The notes beneath the pieces are model-generated. The model worked only from the letters and a program-made list of their open reading frames with translations, did no database searches and was not told the origin of the DNA. Positions 1 to 10,219 of a stretch of 64,000 bases of DNA are shown piece after piece. The number at the start of each line of letters is the position of its first letter. Position 1 is the stretch's first letter. The position numbers and the translations under genes were made by a program. Origin of the DNA: an uncultured Acidovorax sp. (GTDB taxonomy: Bacteria; Pseudomonadota; Gammaproteobacteria; Burkholderiales; Burkholderiaceae_C); NCBI GenBank assembly GCA_913774625.1, contig CAJYHL010000039.1:1-64000 (forward strand), written 5' to 3'.

Positions 1-119
1 GCAGGGGATCGCGTTGGAGCGCAATCGGGATGAGTGGATGCCTCGGATGCGCCGCATGGGCTGGTGCCCATGCAAGCAGCCGGGGCGTCCAATCGCCCGA
101 TTTCGCTCCAACCCGAAGG

Positions 120-221
120 GCAGCGGTGTGGGCGGGCCGTCTGCGGCGTTGCGGCGCTTGTGAATAGCCGTGCTATTCACTGCGCACCGCGCCTTGCATC
201 CCACCCCGCCCACACCGCTGC
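120..221. repeat. Long intergenic palindrome downstream of hexR
   Basis: A 102-base imperfect hairpin fills the non-coding sequence downstream of hexR. The outer arms (120-136 and 205-221) are perfectly complementary over 17 bases. The core is a second perfect 9-bp stem (160-168 with 172-180) closing on a CGT triloop. The intermediate sequence is only partly paired. The inner right side carries the word GCACCGCGC, which recurs in the palindrome between groES and groEL. It may act as a terminator for hexR transcripts on the minus strand or as a dispersed palindromic repeat. I see no gene in 1-250. Confidence 0.8.
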
Positions 222-250
222 GCGACCCCAGGGAGATCGTAAACACGTTC

Positions 251-1096
251 TCAGGTATAGCGCTTGGCCCGCAGGTTGTCCTTCATCTGCTGCAGCACGG
301 GCTGCAGCGGCTCGCCGATGCGCAGCGCCACGCAGGTGGCCAGCACGTCGATGATGAGCAGGTGCATCAGGCGCGAGACCATGGGGCTGTAGCGGTCGTA
401 GCCCTCGGGGTGGTCGGCCGCGAGGTGGATGCCGCAGGCCTGGGCCAGCGGGGATCCGCTCACGGTGATGGCGATGGTGGTCGCGCCGTTGCGGCGGGCG
501 ATGTCGGCTGCGTCCATCAGGTCGCGCGTGCGGCCCGAGTTGGAGACGATGATCAGGCAGTCGCCCGGGCCCAGCAGCGTGGCGCTCATCACCTGCATGT
601 GGCCGTCACTGGTGCTGATGCTGGTCACGCCCAGGCGGAAGAACTTGTGCTGGGCGTCCTGCGCCACGATGCCCGAGTTGCCCACGCCGTAGATCTCGAT
701 GCGGTGGCCGGTCTTCCAGGTCGCGGCGATGGCATCGACCGCGCGCTCGATGGCGCCGGAACTCGCCGCGTTGCGGTACTGCAGGAAGGCCGCCACGGCG
801 TTGTCCACCACCTTGACCAGCACGTCGCCGGTCTTGTCGTCCGCGTCCACGCTGCGGTGGATGAAGGGCACGCCCTCGCTGACGCTGCCGGCCAGCTTCA
901 GCTTGAAGTCGGCCAGCCCGTCATAGCCCATGCTGCGGCAAAAGCGCACGACGGTGGGCTTGCTCACGCCCGCGCGCGCCGCCAGCTCGCGCACCGGCAG
1001 GCGCGCGAAGGCGCGCGCGTCCTGCAGCACCAGTTCGGCCACGCGCTGCTCCGCCGGCGCCAGCGAGGGCAGGGAGGCGGTTATTCGCTCAAGCAT
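251..1096 (-). CDS. hexR: RpiR-family transcriptional regulator, HexR-like
   Basis: This is a 281-residue repressor-type regulator of central sugar metabolism. Residues 1-77 form an RpiR-type helix-turn-helix (VRELAARAGVSKPTVVRFCRS is the recognition region). Residues about 115-260 form a SIS sugar-phosphate-binding domain with the GVGNSGIVAQDAQHKF and VSNSGRT signatures. HexR proteins typically sense KDPG and control zwf and Entner-Doudoroff genes. The location directly downstream of zwf on the same strand supports that role. The ATG at 1096 has an AAGGA box nine bases upstream. The length is normal for the family. The HexR name rests on similarity and context, so another RpiR paralogue is possible. 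Confidence 0.9.
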   Translation of the reverse strand: MLERITASLPSLAPAEQRVAELVLQDARAFARLPVRELAARAGVSKPTVVRFCRSMGYDGLADFKLKLAGSVSEGVPFIHRSVDADDKTGDVLVKVVDNAVAAFLQYRNAASSGAIERAVDAIAATWKTGHRIEIYGVGNSGIVAQDAQHKFFRLGVTSISTSDGHMQVMSATLLGPGDCLIIVSNSGRTRDLMDAADIARRNGATTIAITVSGSPLAQACGIHLAADHPEGYDRYSPMVSRLMHLLIIDVLATCVALRIGEPLQPVLQQMKDNLRAKRYT

Positions 1097-1160
1097 GACT
1101 GCGATCCTTCATAGCCAAACCAATACAACACCCACAACACCCGCGGCGCAGGCCTTCGAC

Positions 1161-1287
1161 GCGGCTTCTGCTGCTCGAAAGGCCGCGGAGCAGGCCAGGC
1201 CAGCAGACGCCGTGGAACTGGCTTGGCCAGGCCACGGGCGTCGTCCCCCTTTCGGGGGAAGGCGCCGCAGGCGACACAGGGGGCGGA
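1161..1287. repeat. Structured intergenic repeat between zwf and hexR
   Basis: This spacer holds several short stems: CCGTGG (from 1211) with CCACGG, TCCCCC (1244-1249) with GGGGGA (1254-1259) around a TTTC loop, and CGCCGCAGGCG. A CCCCCTTTCGGGGG core followed by a GGCGCCGCAGGCGAC-type tail looks to me like a dispersed Comamonadaceae intergenic repeat; that is recollection, not a search result. For zwf (minus strand) the CCCCC/GGGGG hairpin lies just past the stop and could end or stabilise its transcript. No U-run follows. Confidence 0.5.
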
Positions 1288-2754
1288 TCAAGCTTCTTCT
1301 ATCCAGCTGTGCCCTTCGCGCGCCACCATGGCGCTGGCGGCGGCCGGGCCCCAGGTGCCGGCGGCATAGGGACGCGGGCCTTCGTTCGAGTCCTGCCAGG
1401 ACTGCATGATGGGCTCGACCCAGCGCCAGGCGGCTTCCTGTTCGTCGGCGCGCACGAAGAGGTTCAGCCGGCCGGCGATCACGTCCAGCAGCAGGCGCTC
1501 GTAGGCCCCAACCCGCTCGGTGCCGAAGCGCTGCTCGAAGTCCAGGTCCAGATGCACCTGCGCCAGCGATTGCGCCTCGGCGGTGCGCGCGCTGCGCTTG
1601 TCCTGGCCGGCCGCGAACAGGTGCAGCGCCACGCCGTCGCGCGGCTGCAGGTGGATCACCAGCCGGTTGGCAGAGCCGATGGGCGTGCGGTAGATGGGAT
1701 GGGGCGTGGCGCGGAAATTGATGGCGATGTGCGCCTCGTGCGCTGCCAGCCGCTTGCCGGTGCGGATGTAGAAGGGCACGCCGGCCCAGCGCCAGTTGGC
1801 GATCTCGGTGCGCAGGGCGACGAAGGTCTCGGTGCGGCTGTCGGGCGGCACGCCGGTTTCCTCGGCGTAGCCGGGCACGCGTTCGCCGCCCGTGCTGCCG
1901 GCGGTGTACTGGCCGCGCACCACGTCGCGCGACAGGGTGGCGGGCGTCCAGGGCACCAGCGAATGCAGCACCTTGAGCTTCTCGTCGCGGATGGCGTCGG
2001 CCGTGGCGTTGATGGGCGGCTCCATGGCGATCGCGCACAGCAGCTGCAGCGCGTGGTTCTGCACCATGTCGCGCAGCGCGCCGGTGCCGTCGTAGAAGGC
2101 GCCGCGCTTTTCCACGCCCAGCTTCTCGGCGATGGTGATCTCGATGCTGGCCACCATCTCGCGGCGCCAGAGCGGCTCGAACAGCACGTTGCCGAAGCGC
2201 AGCGCCAGCAGGTTCTGCACGGCGGGCTTGCCCAGGTAGTGGTCGATGCGGAAGATCTGCTCTTCGCGGAACACCCGGCGCACGGCGGCGTTGATGGCGC
2301 GGTTGGATTCCAGGTCGTGGCCCAGCGGCTTTTCCAGCACCACGCGCGTCTTCGGCGTGGCCAGGCCCGCGGCGCCCAGCTGCTCGCAGGCGGTGGTGAA
2401 GAGGCTGGGCGCGGTGGCGAGATACATCACCACCGTGTCGGCATTGCGCTCGTGCAGGCGCCCGGCCAGCCGGGCGTAGTCCTCGGGCTGGGAGAGATCC
2501 ATGCGCTGGTACTGCAGCAGCGCGGCGAAGCGCTCGAACTCCTCGGCCGTGGGGCGCTTTTCCTGGATGACGGCGTCGAAGCGGTTCGAGATCAGCTCCC
2601 GGTAGGCTTCGTCGCTCAGATCGTCGCGCGCCACGCCGATGATGCGGCCGCCCTCGGGCAGCGAGCCGTGGCGGAAGGCCTGGAAGAGGGCGGGCAGCAG
2701 CTTGCGCCAGGCCAGATCGCCCGTGCCGCCGAAAAGTACCAGATCGAAGCTCAT
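1288..2754 (-). CDS. zwf: Glucose-6-phosphate 1-dehydrogenase
   Basis: The enzyme oxidises glucose-6-phosphate to 6-phosphogluconolactone with NAD(P)+, the entry step of the oxidative pentose phosphate and Entner-Doudoroff routes, in the cytosol. The 488-residue protein has the N-terminal dinucleotide motif [11 protein letters not shown] and the substrate and active-site segment [14 protein letters not shown]. Length and order match the family. A TTG codon at 2763 would add three residues, but its Shine-Dalgarno spacing is too short. The ATG at 2754 fits the GGGAG box better. It diverges from tal across about 230 bases that probably hold both promoters, and hexR follows it on the same strand. 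Confidence 0.96.
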   Translation of the reverse strand: MSFDLVLFGGTGDLAWRKLLPALFQAFRHGSLPEGGRIIGVARDDLSDEAYRELISNRFDAVIQEKRPTAEEFERFAALLQYQRMDLSQPEDYARLAGRLHERNADTVVMYLATAPSLFTTACEQLGAAGLATPKTRVVLEKPLGHDLESNRAINAAVRRVFREEQIFRIDHYLGKPAVQNLLALRFGNVLFEPLWRREMVASIEITIAEKLGVEKRGAFYDGTGALRDMVQNHALQLLCAIAMEPPINATADAIRDEKLKVLHSLVPWTPATLSRDVVRGQYTAGSTGGERVPGYAEETGVPPDSRTETFVALRTEIANWRWAGVPFYIRTGKRLAAHEAHIAINFRATPHPIYRTPIGSANRLVIHLQPRDGVALHLFAAGQDKRSARTAEAQSLAQVHLDLDFEQRFGTERVGAYERLLLDVIAGRLNLFVRADEQEAAWRWVEPIMQSWQDSNEGPRPYAAGTWGPAAASAMVAREGHSWIEEA

Positions 2755-2802
2755 GGTGCGCAATGTCTCCCGTACGATGGGTTGTTGGAGTCGAAAGAGG
2801 CT

Positions 2803-2844
2803 CGGATGCGCATTATGTTACCGAGTTTCATGAATCGGCATCCG
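2803..2844. promoter_or_regulatory. Palindromic site in the zwf/tal divergent spacer (candidate operator)
   Basis: Arms CGGATGC (2803-2809) and GCATCCG (2838-2844) flank an AT-richer centre that contains the small palindrome TTCATGAA. It lies between the divergent zwf and tal genes, where a HexR-type operator would be expected. I cannot match it to a HexR consensus with confidence, so the assignment is positional only. Confidence 0.3.
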
Positions 2845-2984
2845 CTGACGTCAAAATTGCCGCGGCAGGACATACACTCCTGCGCTGTCGTGCATTGCAG
2901 CGCTCTCGTGCAGGTGGTAACCGGGAATCTTCTCCAGCGCTGTCCAGGGCACTTCATCCCCAAGGAATAGAGGAAACAAAGCAA

Positions 2985-3941
2985 ATGGCCACGAACCAAC
3001 TCGACGCGCTCAAGCAGTTCACCACCGTGGTGGCGGACACGGGCGATTTCCGCCAGCTGAGCGCCTTCCAGCCGCAGGATGCGACCACCAACCCGTCGCT
3101 CATCCTCAAGGCGGTGCAAAAAGCCGAATACGCCCCTCTGATGACCGAGGCCGTCGCCCGCTGGCGCGGCCAGCCGCTGGACGAGGTCATGGACCGCCTC
3201 ATCGTGCGCTTCGGCTGCGAGATCCTCTCGCTCATCCCGGGCCGCGTGTCCACCGAAGTCGATGCGCGCCTGTCGTTCGACACTGCCGCCACCGTGGCGC
3301 GGGGCGAGCGCATCATCGCCCTCTACCAGGCCGAAGGCATCGCCCGCGAGCGCGTGCTCGTCAAGATCGCCTCCACCTGGGAAGGCATCCAGGCGGCGCG
3401 CCAGCTCGAAGAGCGCGGCATCCGCACCAACCTGACGCTGCTCTTCTCGTTCGCCCAGGCCGTCGCCTGCGGCCAGGCCAAGGTGCAGCTGATCTCGCCC
3501 TTCGTCGGCCGCATCTACGACTGGTACAAGAAGCAGGCCGGCGCCTCGTGGGACGAAGCCGCCATGGCCGGCCCCAACGATCCCGGCGTGCAGTCCGTGC
3601 GCCAGATCTACCAGCACTACAAGCGCTTCGGCATCGCCACCGAGGTGATGGGCGCGAGCTTCCGCAACACCGGCCAGATCATCGCGCTGGCCGGCTGCGA
3701 CCTGCTCACCATCGCCCCCGACCTGCTGGCCCAGCTGGCGGCCAGCGAAGCCCCCGTGCAGCGCGCCCTGGACCCGGAAGCCGCGCGCGGCCTGGACCTG
3801 CCGGCGGTGGAGTACGACGAGGCCGGCTTCCGCTACGCGCTCAACGCCGATGCCATGGCCACCGAGAAGCTGGCCGAAGGCATCCGCGCCTTCGCGGCCG
3901 ACGCGGCCAAGCTCGAACAGCTGATGCAGGCGGCCGCATGA
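2985..3941 (+). CDS. tal: Transaldolase
   Basis: The enzyme transfers a dihydroxyacetone unit between sedoheptulose-7-phosphate and glyceraldehyde-3-phosphate in the non-oxidative pentose phosphate pathway. The 318-residue length is that of the TalB class. The segment [12 protein letters not shown] near the N-terminus and [12 protein letters not shown] (Schiff-base lysine) are both present, as is the C-terminal region [10 protein letters not shown]. The ATG at 2985 follows a GAGGA box, and residues encoded upstream do not resemble the family. The stop overlaps the pgi start (ATGA), so tal-pgi is a translationally coupled pair. Confidence 0.97.
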   Translation: MATNQLDALKQFTTVVADTGDFRQLSAFQPQDATTNPSLILKAVQKAEYAPLMTEAVARWRGQPLDEVMDRLIVRFGCEILSLIPGRVSTEVDARLSFDTAATVARGERIIALYQAEGIARERVLVKIASTWEGIQAARQLEERGIRTNLTLLFSFAQAVACGQAKVQLISPFVGRIYDWYKKQAGASWDEAAMAGPNDPGVQSVRQIYQHYKRFGIATEVMGASFRNTGQIIALAGCDLLTIAPDLLAQLAASEAPVQRALDPEAARGLDLPAVEYDEAGFRYALNADAMATEKLAEGIRAFAADAAKLEQLMQAAA

Positions 3942-5557
3942 GCAGCGGCCACGTCCTTCCCACCCGCACCCGCTGCGACCGCACGCCCGCCTGGGCGCAG
4001 CTGCAGGCGCATTTCGAGGGGGCAGGCCGCGGCTTCGACCTGCGCGGCGCCTTCGCGGCCGATGCGGGCCGCTTCGAGCGCTTCAGCCAGCAGGCGCCCC
4101 ACGTCTTCGCCGACCTGTCGAAGAACCTGATCGACGCCAAGGCCGAAGCCCTGCTGCTGCAGCTGGCGCGCGAAACGGGGCTGGAGGCCTATCGCGACGC
4201 CATGTTCGCGGGCGCTGCCATCAACCATACCGAGCAGCGCGCCGTCATGCATTGGCTGCTGCGCAGCCCTGCGCCAGCCCATGAGGATCGACCGTCTTCC
4301 GCTACTGAAACGGTAGCAGACGGCTTGCGCGACGTCCATGCCACGCTGGACGCGATGCTGCAGCTGGCCGAGCGCGTGCGCGCCGACGATGCCATCACCG
4401 ACGTGGTCAACATCGGCATCGGCGGCTCCGACCTGGGGCCTTCGATGGCGGTGAAGGCGCTGGAAGAGCTGTGCCATCCGGGCAAGCGCATGCACTTCGT
4501 CTCCAACGTCGATGGCATGGAGCTGGGCCGGGTGCTGCGCCAGCTCAAGCCCGAGAGCACGCTGTTCCTCGTCGCCTCCAAGACCTTCACCACGGCCGAG
4601 ACCATGTCCAACGCGCATGCCGCGCGCGAATGGTTCATCGCCCATGGCGGCAGCGACGACCGGTCGGCGAAGCTGTCGCTGTCGCGCCATTTCTACGCGC
4701 TCACCACCAATGTGGCGGCGGCGGCGCAGTTCGGCATCGACACCACGCTGGGCTTCTGGGACTGGGTGGGCGGGCGCTATTCGCTCTGGTCCGCCATCGG
4801 CCTGCCGATCGCCATCGCCATCGGCGCGGAGCAGTTCCGCGCCCTGCTGGCCGGCGCCCACGCCATGGACGAGCACTTCCGCACCGCGCCGCTCGAAGCC
4901 AACCTGCCCGTGCGCCTGGGCCTGCTGGACGTGTGGTACCGCAACTTCCACGGCTTTTCCAGCCGCAGCGTGGCCCCCTACAGCCATGGCCTGCGCCGGT
5001 TGCCGGCCTACCTGCAGCAGCTGGAGATGGAAAGCAACGGCAAGGGCGTGGATGCGCAAGGGCAGCCGCTGCCCTTCGCCACTTCGCCCGTGGTCTGGGG
5101 CGAGCCCGGCACCAACGGCCAGCATGCCTTCTTCCAGATGATCCACCAGGGCACGGATGTGATCCCGGTGGAATTCATCGCCCTGCGCCAGGGCGGCGCC
5201 GACCTGCCAGCGCAGCACCCGCGCCTGCTGGCCAATGCGCTGGCCCAGGCCCGTGCGCTGATGCTGGGCAAGGACAGCGAAGACGGCCACCGCCACTTCA
5301 GCGGCAACCGGCCCAGCAGTTTCCTGCTGCTGGACAGGCTCGACGCCGCCGCGCTGGGCGCGCTGATCGCGCTCTACGAGCACCGCGTCTTCGTCACCGG
5401 CGCGATCTGGGGCATCAACAGCTTCGACCAGTGGGGCGTGGAGCTGGGCAAGGTGCTGGCCAAGGACCTGGAGCCGCGCCTGGCTTCGGGCGACATCGAG
5501 GGGCTGGACGCCTCCACCGCCGGCTTGCTGCAGCGCCTGCGGCAGCCGCAGGGCTGA
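3938..5557 (+). CDS. pgi: Glucose-6-phosphate isomerase
   Basis: The enzyme interconverts glucose-6-phosphate and fructose-6-phosphate, linking the fructose-6-P made by the neighbouring polyol operon to zwf. The 539-residue protein shows [14 protein letters not shown], the signature [15 protein letters not shown] and the C-terminal signature [14 protein letters not shown]. The start overlaps the tal stop by four bases. A small hairpin-forming segment inside the gene (codons 122-127, ATETVA) resembles a Comamonadaceae intergenic repeat and falls in a stretch that looks inserted compared with the family. The reading frame is intact and all catalytic motifs are present. Confidence 0.97.
   Translation: MSSGHVLPTRTRCDRTPAWAQLQAHFEGAGRGFDLRGAFAADAGRFERFSQQAPHVFADLSKNLIDAKAEALLLQLARETGLEAYRDAMFAGAAINHTEQRAVMHWLLRSPAPAHEDRPSSATETVADGLRDVHATLDAMLQLAERVRADDAITDVVNIGIGGSDLGPSMAVKALEELCHPGKRMHFVSNVDGMELGRVLRQLKPESTLFLVASKTFTTAETMSNAHAAREWFIAHGGSDDRSAKLSLSRHFYALTTNVAAAAQFGIDTTLGFWDWVGGRYSLWSAIGLPIAIAIGAEQFRALLAGAHAMDEHFRTAPLEANLPVRLGLLDVWYRNFHGFSSRSVAPYSHGLRRLPAYLQQLEMESNGKGVDAQGQPLPFATSPVVWGEPGTNGQHAFFQMIHQGTDVIPVEFIALRQGGADLPAQHPRLLANALAQARALMLGKDSEDGHRHFSGNRPSSFLLLDRLDAAALGALIALYEHRVFVTGAIWGINSFDQWGVELGKVLAKDLEPRLASGDIEGLDASTAGLLQRLRQPQG
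4301..4317. repeat. Possible interspersed-repeat remnant inside pgi
   Basis: GCTAC (4301-4305) and GTAGC (4313-4317) form a small hairpin inside the coding sequence. The sequence resembles the ends of the interspersed repeat seen at 25541, 34161, 35177, 42308, 56421 and 59457. It encodes ATETVA in a variable surface region between conserved Pgi blocks. Confidence 0.3.
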
Positions 5558-5601
5558 CGCGCTCCTGGCCCCGTTCCCGCCGCTTCCTGCAGACGGATAG
5601 A

Positions 5602-5635
5602 CAGACAGCCCGCTCCACGCGGGCTGTCTGCTTTT
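5602..5635 (+). terminator. Rho-independent terminator of tal-pgi
   Basis: A perfect 12-bp stem (CAGACAGCCCGC at 5602-5613 with 5619-5630) closes on the loop TCCAC and is followed by CTTTT. It lies 45 bases after the pgi stop, separating tal-pgi from the polyol operon. Confidence 0.92.
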
Positions 5636-5880
5636 CGGCGGGGTAGCGCAGGCCCCGCGATCCACCCGCGCCTGATGCCGGTATGGGGGCTGCTTCCATG
5701 CGGTATTGCGTGTACTAGGGAATATCCCAGGCAATTGATGCAAGAAAGTACATGGATTGGCGGGGTCAGTACCAATGCTGCGGCTGCGCCTTGTCCACAA
5801 TTCCACCCCACGGCGACGGGTTCCCAGTCACAGTCACAGCGCAGCAAGCAACAGGCGTCGCCCATCTCAAGGAGACAAAC
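5636..5880 (+). promoter_or_regulatory. Upstream region of the polyol operon
   Basis: No gene is visible between the pgi terminator and the SBP gene. The middle is relatively AT-rich (5700-5760) and contains the near-palindrome GGGAATATCCC and two GTAC words about 40 bases apart. An AraC-type activator encoded in the operon would be expected to bind here, next to the promoter. I cannot assign -35/-10 boxes or the operator firmly. An AAGGAG ribosome-binding site lies just before the ATG at 5881. Confidence 0.4.
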
Positions 5881-7197
5881 ATGAAGCGTTTTCTGAAAGC
5901 GGGCCTGGCCCTGGCAGTGGTCGGTGCGGCGGGCGCGTCCCATGCCGCCACCGAACTCGTGATCGCGACCGTGAACAACGGCCACATGATCGAGATGCAG
6001 AAGCTCACCCCCTTCTTCGAGAAGGCCAACCCGGACATCAAGGTGAAGTGGGTCACGCTGGAAGAGGGCACGCTGCGCCAGCGCGTGACCACCGACATCG
6101 CCACCAAGGGTGGCCAGTTCGACGTGATGACCATCGGCCTCTACGAAGCGCCGATCTGGTCGAAAAAGGGCTGGCTCAAGCCCATCGCCACCGATGCGGC
6201 CTACGACGTGGACGACCTGCTTCCCGCCATCCGCAGCGGCCTCTCGTACGAAGGCAAGCTCTACGCCGCCCCGTTCTACGGCGAAAGCTCCATGCTCATG
6301 TACCGCAAGGACCTGGCCGACAAGGCCGGCGTGAAGTTCGGCGAGCGCCCGACCTGGGCCGAGGTCAAGGCCTTCGCCGACAAGGCCAATGACCCCAAGG
6401 CGGGCGTCTATGGCATGTGCCTGCGCGGCAAGCCGGGCTGGGGCGACAACATGGCCTTCCTATCCACCCTGGTCAACACCTACGGCGGCCAGTGGTTCGA
6501 CATGGCCTGGAAGCCGCAGATCGACACCAAGCCCTGGCGGGAAGCCATCAGCTTCTACGTCGATCTGATGAAGAAGGACGGCCCTCCCGGCGCCTCGGCC
6601 AACAGCTTCAACGAGAACCTGGCCCTCTTCAGCGAAGGCAAGTGCGCGGCCTGGGTGGATGCGACCATCGCCGCCTCGTTCATCAGCGACCCCAAGCAGT
6701 CCAAGGTGGCCGACAAGGTGGCCTTCGCCCAGGCGCCCGTCGCGGTCACGCCCAAGGGCGCGAACTGGCTGTGGTCGTGGAACCTGGCCATCCCGTCCAG
6801 CTCGACCAAGGATGAGGCGGCGCAGAAGTTCGTGCGCTGGGCCACGTCCAAGGAATACATCCAGCTGGTGGCCAAGGAAGAGGGCTGGCGCAACGTGCCC
6901 ACCGGCACCCGCAAGTCCACCTATGCCAACCCCGAGTTCCAGAAGGTCGCCACCTTCGCCGCGGCCGAGCTCAAGGCGATCGACTCGGCCAACCCGAACC
7001 CGGGCGAGAACACCCTGCCCAAGTCGCCCTACGCCGGCGTGCAGTACGCCGCCATCCCCGAGTTCCAGGCCATCGGCGTGGGCGTGGGCCAGCAGATGAG
7101 CGCCGCGCTGGCGGGCAAGGTCACGGTCGAGCAGGCCCTGAAGACCTCGCAGACCCTGGCCGAGCGCGACATGAAGAAGGCCGGCTACTACAAGTAG
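5881..7197 (+). CDS. mtlE: Sugar-alcohol ABC transporter, periplasmic substrate-binding protein
   Basis: This 438-residue protein begins with a classic Sec signal peptide (MKRFLKAGLALAVVGAAGASHAA) and continues as a family 1 extracellular solute-binding protein (KLTPFFEKANPDIKVKWV, then GLYEAPIW and GESSMLMYRKDL). It captures the polyol in the periplasm and delivers it to the membrane permeases encoded next. Its closest known context is mtlE/smoE of Pseudomonas and Rhodobacter, which serve mannitol, glucitol and arabitol. The substrate is inferred from the downstream dehydrogenases. It is the first gene of the operon, and a long hairpin follows its stop. Confidence 0.92.
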   Translation: MKRFLKAGLALAVVGAAGASHAATELVIATVNNGHMIEMQKLTPFFEKANPDIKVKWVTLEEGTLRQRVTTDIATKGGQFDVMTIGLYEAPIWSKKGWLKPIATDAAYDVDDLLPAIRSGLSYEGKLYAAPFYGESSMLMYRKDLADKAGVKFGERPTWAEVKAFADKANDPKAGVYGMCLRGKPGWGDNMAFLSTLVNTYGGQWFDMAWKPQIDTKPWREAISFYVDLMKKDGPPGASANSFNENLALFSEGKCAAWVDATIAASFISDPKQSKVADKVAFAQAPVAVTPKGANWLWSWNLAIPSSSTKDEAAQKFVRWATSKEYIQLVAKEEGWRNVPTGTRKSTYANPEFQKVATFAAAELKAIDSANPNPGENTLPKSPYAGVQYAAIPEFQAIGVGVGQQMSAALAGKVTVEQALKTSQTLAERDMKKAGYYK

Positions 7198-7205
7198 GAG
7201 TGGTC

Positions 7206-7301
7206 CACGGAACCCTTCTGGCGTCGTCGCCGCATCGTGCCGTAGCGCTGCTGCGGACTGCGATGCGGCGCCTCGCCAGAACCGCTTCGCTGGGTTCCGT
7301 G
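7206..7301 (+). repeat. Long hairpin between SBP and first permease genes
   Basis: Three collinear perfect stems pair across the spacer: 7206-7215 with 7292-7301 (10 bp, CACGGAACCC), 7216-7223 with 7274-7281 (8 bp, TTCTGGCG) and 7228-7237 with 7261-7270 (10 bp, CGCCGCATCG). The apex can add a further stem with one G-U pair. A ten-base bulge sits on the 3' side. It lies eight bases after the SBP stop and has no U-run. Such structures after a binding-protein gene often protect the upstream mRNA and reduce downstream expression. Confidence 0.85.
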
Positions 7302-7367
7302 ATCCGCTCCGGGCCCGGCGCGTTCGCCCATCGCCCGTCCCCTGTTTCCGTTTGCCGGATGGCTGCC

Positions 7368-8225
7368 ATGAAAAGACTTCTGCCCCGCGCCCTGATGGCG
7401 CCCGCGGTGCTCACGCTGTTCGCGTGGATGATTGTGCCGCTGCTGATGACGCTGTATTTCTCGTTCGTCAGCTACAACCTCATGCAGCCGGGCGAGCATC
7501 CGTTCGCGGGCCTGGACAACTTCGAATACTTCGTCACCGACCCGGACTTCTGGCCGTCGGTGTGGAACACGCTGCTGCTCATCGGCAGCGTGATCGGCAT
7601 CACCCTGGTGCTGGGCGTGCTGCTGGCGCTGCTGGTGAACGAGCCCTTCCCCGGGCGCGGCATCGTGCGCGTGCTGCTGATCTCGCCCTTCTTCGTCATG
7701 CCCGCGGTCAATGCGCTGCTGTGGAAGCACATGATGATGAACCCCATCTACGGCATCCTGGCCGATCTGTGGCGCTTCTTCGGCGCCACGCCCATCGACT
7801 GGATGACCGACTACCCGCTCCTTTCGGTGATCGTCATGGTGGCCTGGCAGTGGCTGCCCTTCGCCTGCCTGATCTTCATCACCTCGCTGCAGTCGCTGGA
7901 CCGCGAGCAGATGGAGGCCGCGCGCATGGACGGCGCCACCGCGCCGCAGCGCTTCTTCTACCTGGTGCTGCCCCATCTGGGCCGGCCCATGGCGGTGGTC
8001 GTCATGATCGAGATGATCTTCCTCCTGAGCGTGTTCGCCGAGATCGCCATCACCACCAGCGGCGGCCCGGGCAATGCCAGCACCAACATGACCTACCTGA
8101 TCTTCAAGCAGGCGCTCATGAACTTCGACGTGGGCGTGGCCTCGGCCGGCGCGCTGTTCGCCGTCGTGCTGGCCAACATCGTGGCCGTGTTCCTGATCCG
8201 CATCGTCGGCAAGAACCTGGACTGA
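7368..8225 (+). CDS. mtlF: Sugar-alcohol ABC transporter permease
   Basis: This inner-membrane subunit of the importer has about six transmembrane segments, starting with LMAPAVLTLFAWMIVPLLMTLYFSF. The cytoplasmic EAA loop reads EAARMDGATAPQRFFYLVLPHLG. The 285-residue length is typical of MalF-like polyol permeases. The ATG at 7368 gives the usual N-terminus (MKRLLPRALMAPA). An ATG at 7359 would add three residues, and neither has a strong ribosome-binding site. The frame is open far upstream into the hairpin region, but those residues do not look like protein. It is followed after ten bases by the second permease gene. Confidence 0.92.
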   Translation: MKRLLPRALMAPAVLTLFAWMIVPLLMTLYFSFVSYNLMQPGEHPFAGLDNFEYFVTDPDFWPSVWNTLLLIGSVIGITLVLGVLLALLVNEPFPGRGIVRVLLISPFFVMPAVNALLWKHMMMNPIYGILADLWRFFGATPIDWMTDYPLLSVIVMVAWQWLPFACLIFITSLQSLDREQMEAARMDGATAPQRFFYLVLPHLGRPMAVVVMIEMIFLLSVFAEIAITTSGGPGNASTNMTYLIFKQALMNFDVGVASAGALFAVVLANIVAVFLIRIVGKNLD

Positions 8226-8235
8226 GAGGAGCCTC

Positions 8236-9075
8236 ATGCATTCCGACAACCCCTCCGCCGGCGGCCTGATGGCGCTGGGCCTGCGCACCGTGGCCGCCTG
8301 GGGCGCTGCGCTGCTGCTGTTCTTCCCCCTGGCCTGGCTGTTCCTCACGGCCTTCAAGACCGAGCTGCAGGCCATCCACGTGCCGCCGCTCTTCGTCTTC
8401 GAGCCCACGCTGGAGAACTTCAGCGAGGTGCAGCGGCGCAGCGACTACCTGCTGTATGCGCGCAATTCGCTCATCACCAGCGTGGGCTCCACCGTGCTGG
8501 GCCTGCTGATCGCCGCGCCTGCCGCGTATTCGATGGCCTTCTTCCGCACCCGCAGGACGCGCGACATCCTGATGTGGATGCTCTCCACCAAGATGATGCC
8601 GGCCGTGGGTGCGCTGGTGCCCATCTACGTGATCGCGCAGACCGCCGGCATGCTGGATTCGCTCACCGCGCTCACCATCGTGTTCACGCTGTCGAACCTG
8701 CCCATCATGGTCTGGATGCTCTACAGCGCCTACAAGGACATCCCGCACGAGATCCTGGAGGCCGCGCGCATGGACGGCGCCAGCCTCTGGACCGAGTTCC
8801 GCCACGTCGTGCTGCCGCTGTCGGTGGGCGGCATGGCCTCCACGGGCCTCTTGTGCCTGGTGCTGAGCTGGAACGAGGCCTTCTGGGCGCTCAACCTCAC
8901 CTCCGCCAAGGCCGGCACGCTGGCCACGCTGATCGCTTCCTACTCCAGCCCCGAGGGCCTCTTCTGGGCCAAGCTTTCGGCTGCATCGCTGATGGCCATC
9001 GCGCCCATCGTGGTGTTCGGCTGGTTCAGCCAGAAGCAGCTGGTGCAGGGCCTGACCTTCGGCGCGGTGAAGTAG
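8236..9075 (+). CDS. mtlG: Sugar-alcohol ABC transporter permease
   Basis: This is the second permease of the importer, 279 residues, of the MalG/carbohydrate uptake 1 type. It has an N-terminal membrane segment (AAWGAALLLFFPLAWLFLTAF), a periplasmic loop and an EAA loop EAARMDGASLWTEFRHVVLPL that docks to the ATPase. GAGAGGAG precedes the ATG at 8236. The gene is ten bases behind the first permease and 51 before the ATPase gene, consistent with one transcript. Confidence 0.93.
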   Translation: MHSDNPSAGGLMALGLRTVAAWGAALLLFFPLAWLFLTAFKTELQAIHVPPLFVFEPTLENFSEVQRRSDYLLYARNSLITSVGSTVLGLLIAAPAAYSMAFFRTRRTRDILMWMLSTKMMPAVGALVPIYVIAQTAGMLDSLTALTIVFTLSNLPIMVWMLYSAYKDIPHEILEAARMDGASLWTEFRHVVLPLSVGGMASTGLLCLVLSWNEAFWALNLTSAKAGTLATLIASYSSPEGLFWAKLSAASLMAIAPIVVFGWFSQKQLVQGLTFGAVK

Positions 9076-9126
9076 CGCAAGGGTACCGGCAGAGAAAAAA
9101 GAGACACAAGAAAGGCAGACAAACCC

Positions 9127-10164
<1,038 letters not shown>

Positions 10165-10219
10165 CAGCCCGAACCCTTCCTCCCCTTCTCTTTTTTTTCT
10201 TCTTCAGCGGACCATTGCC

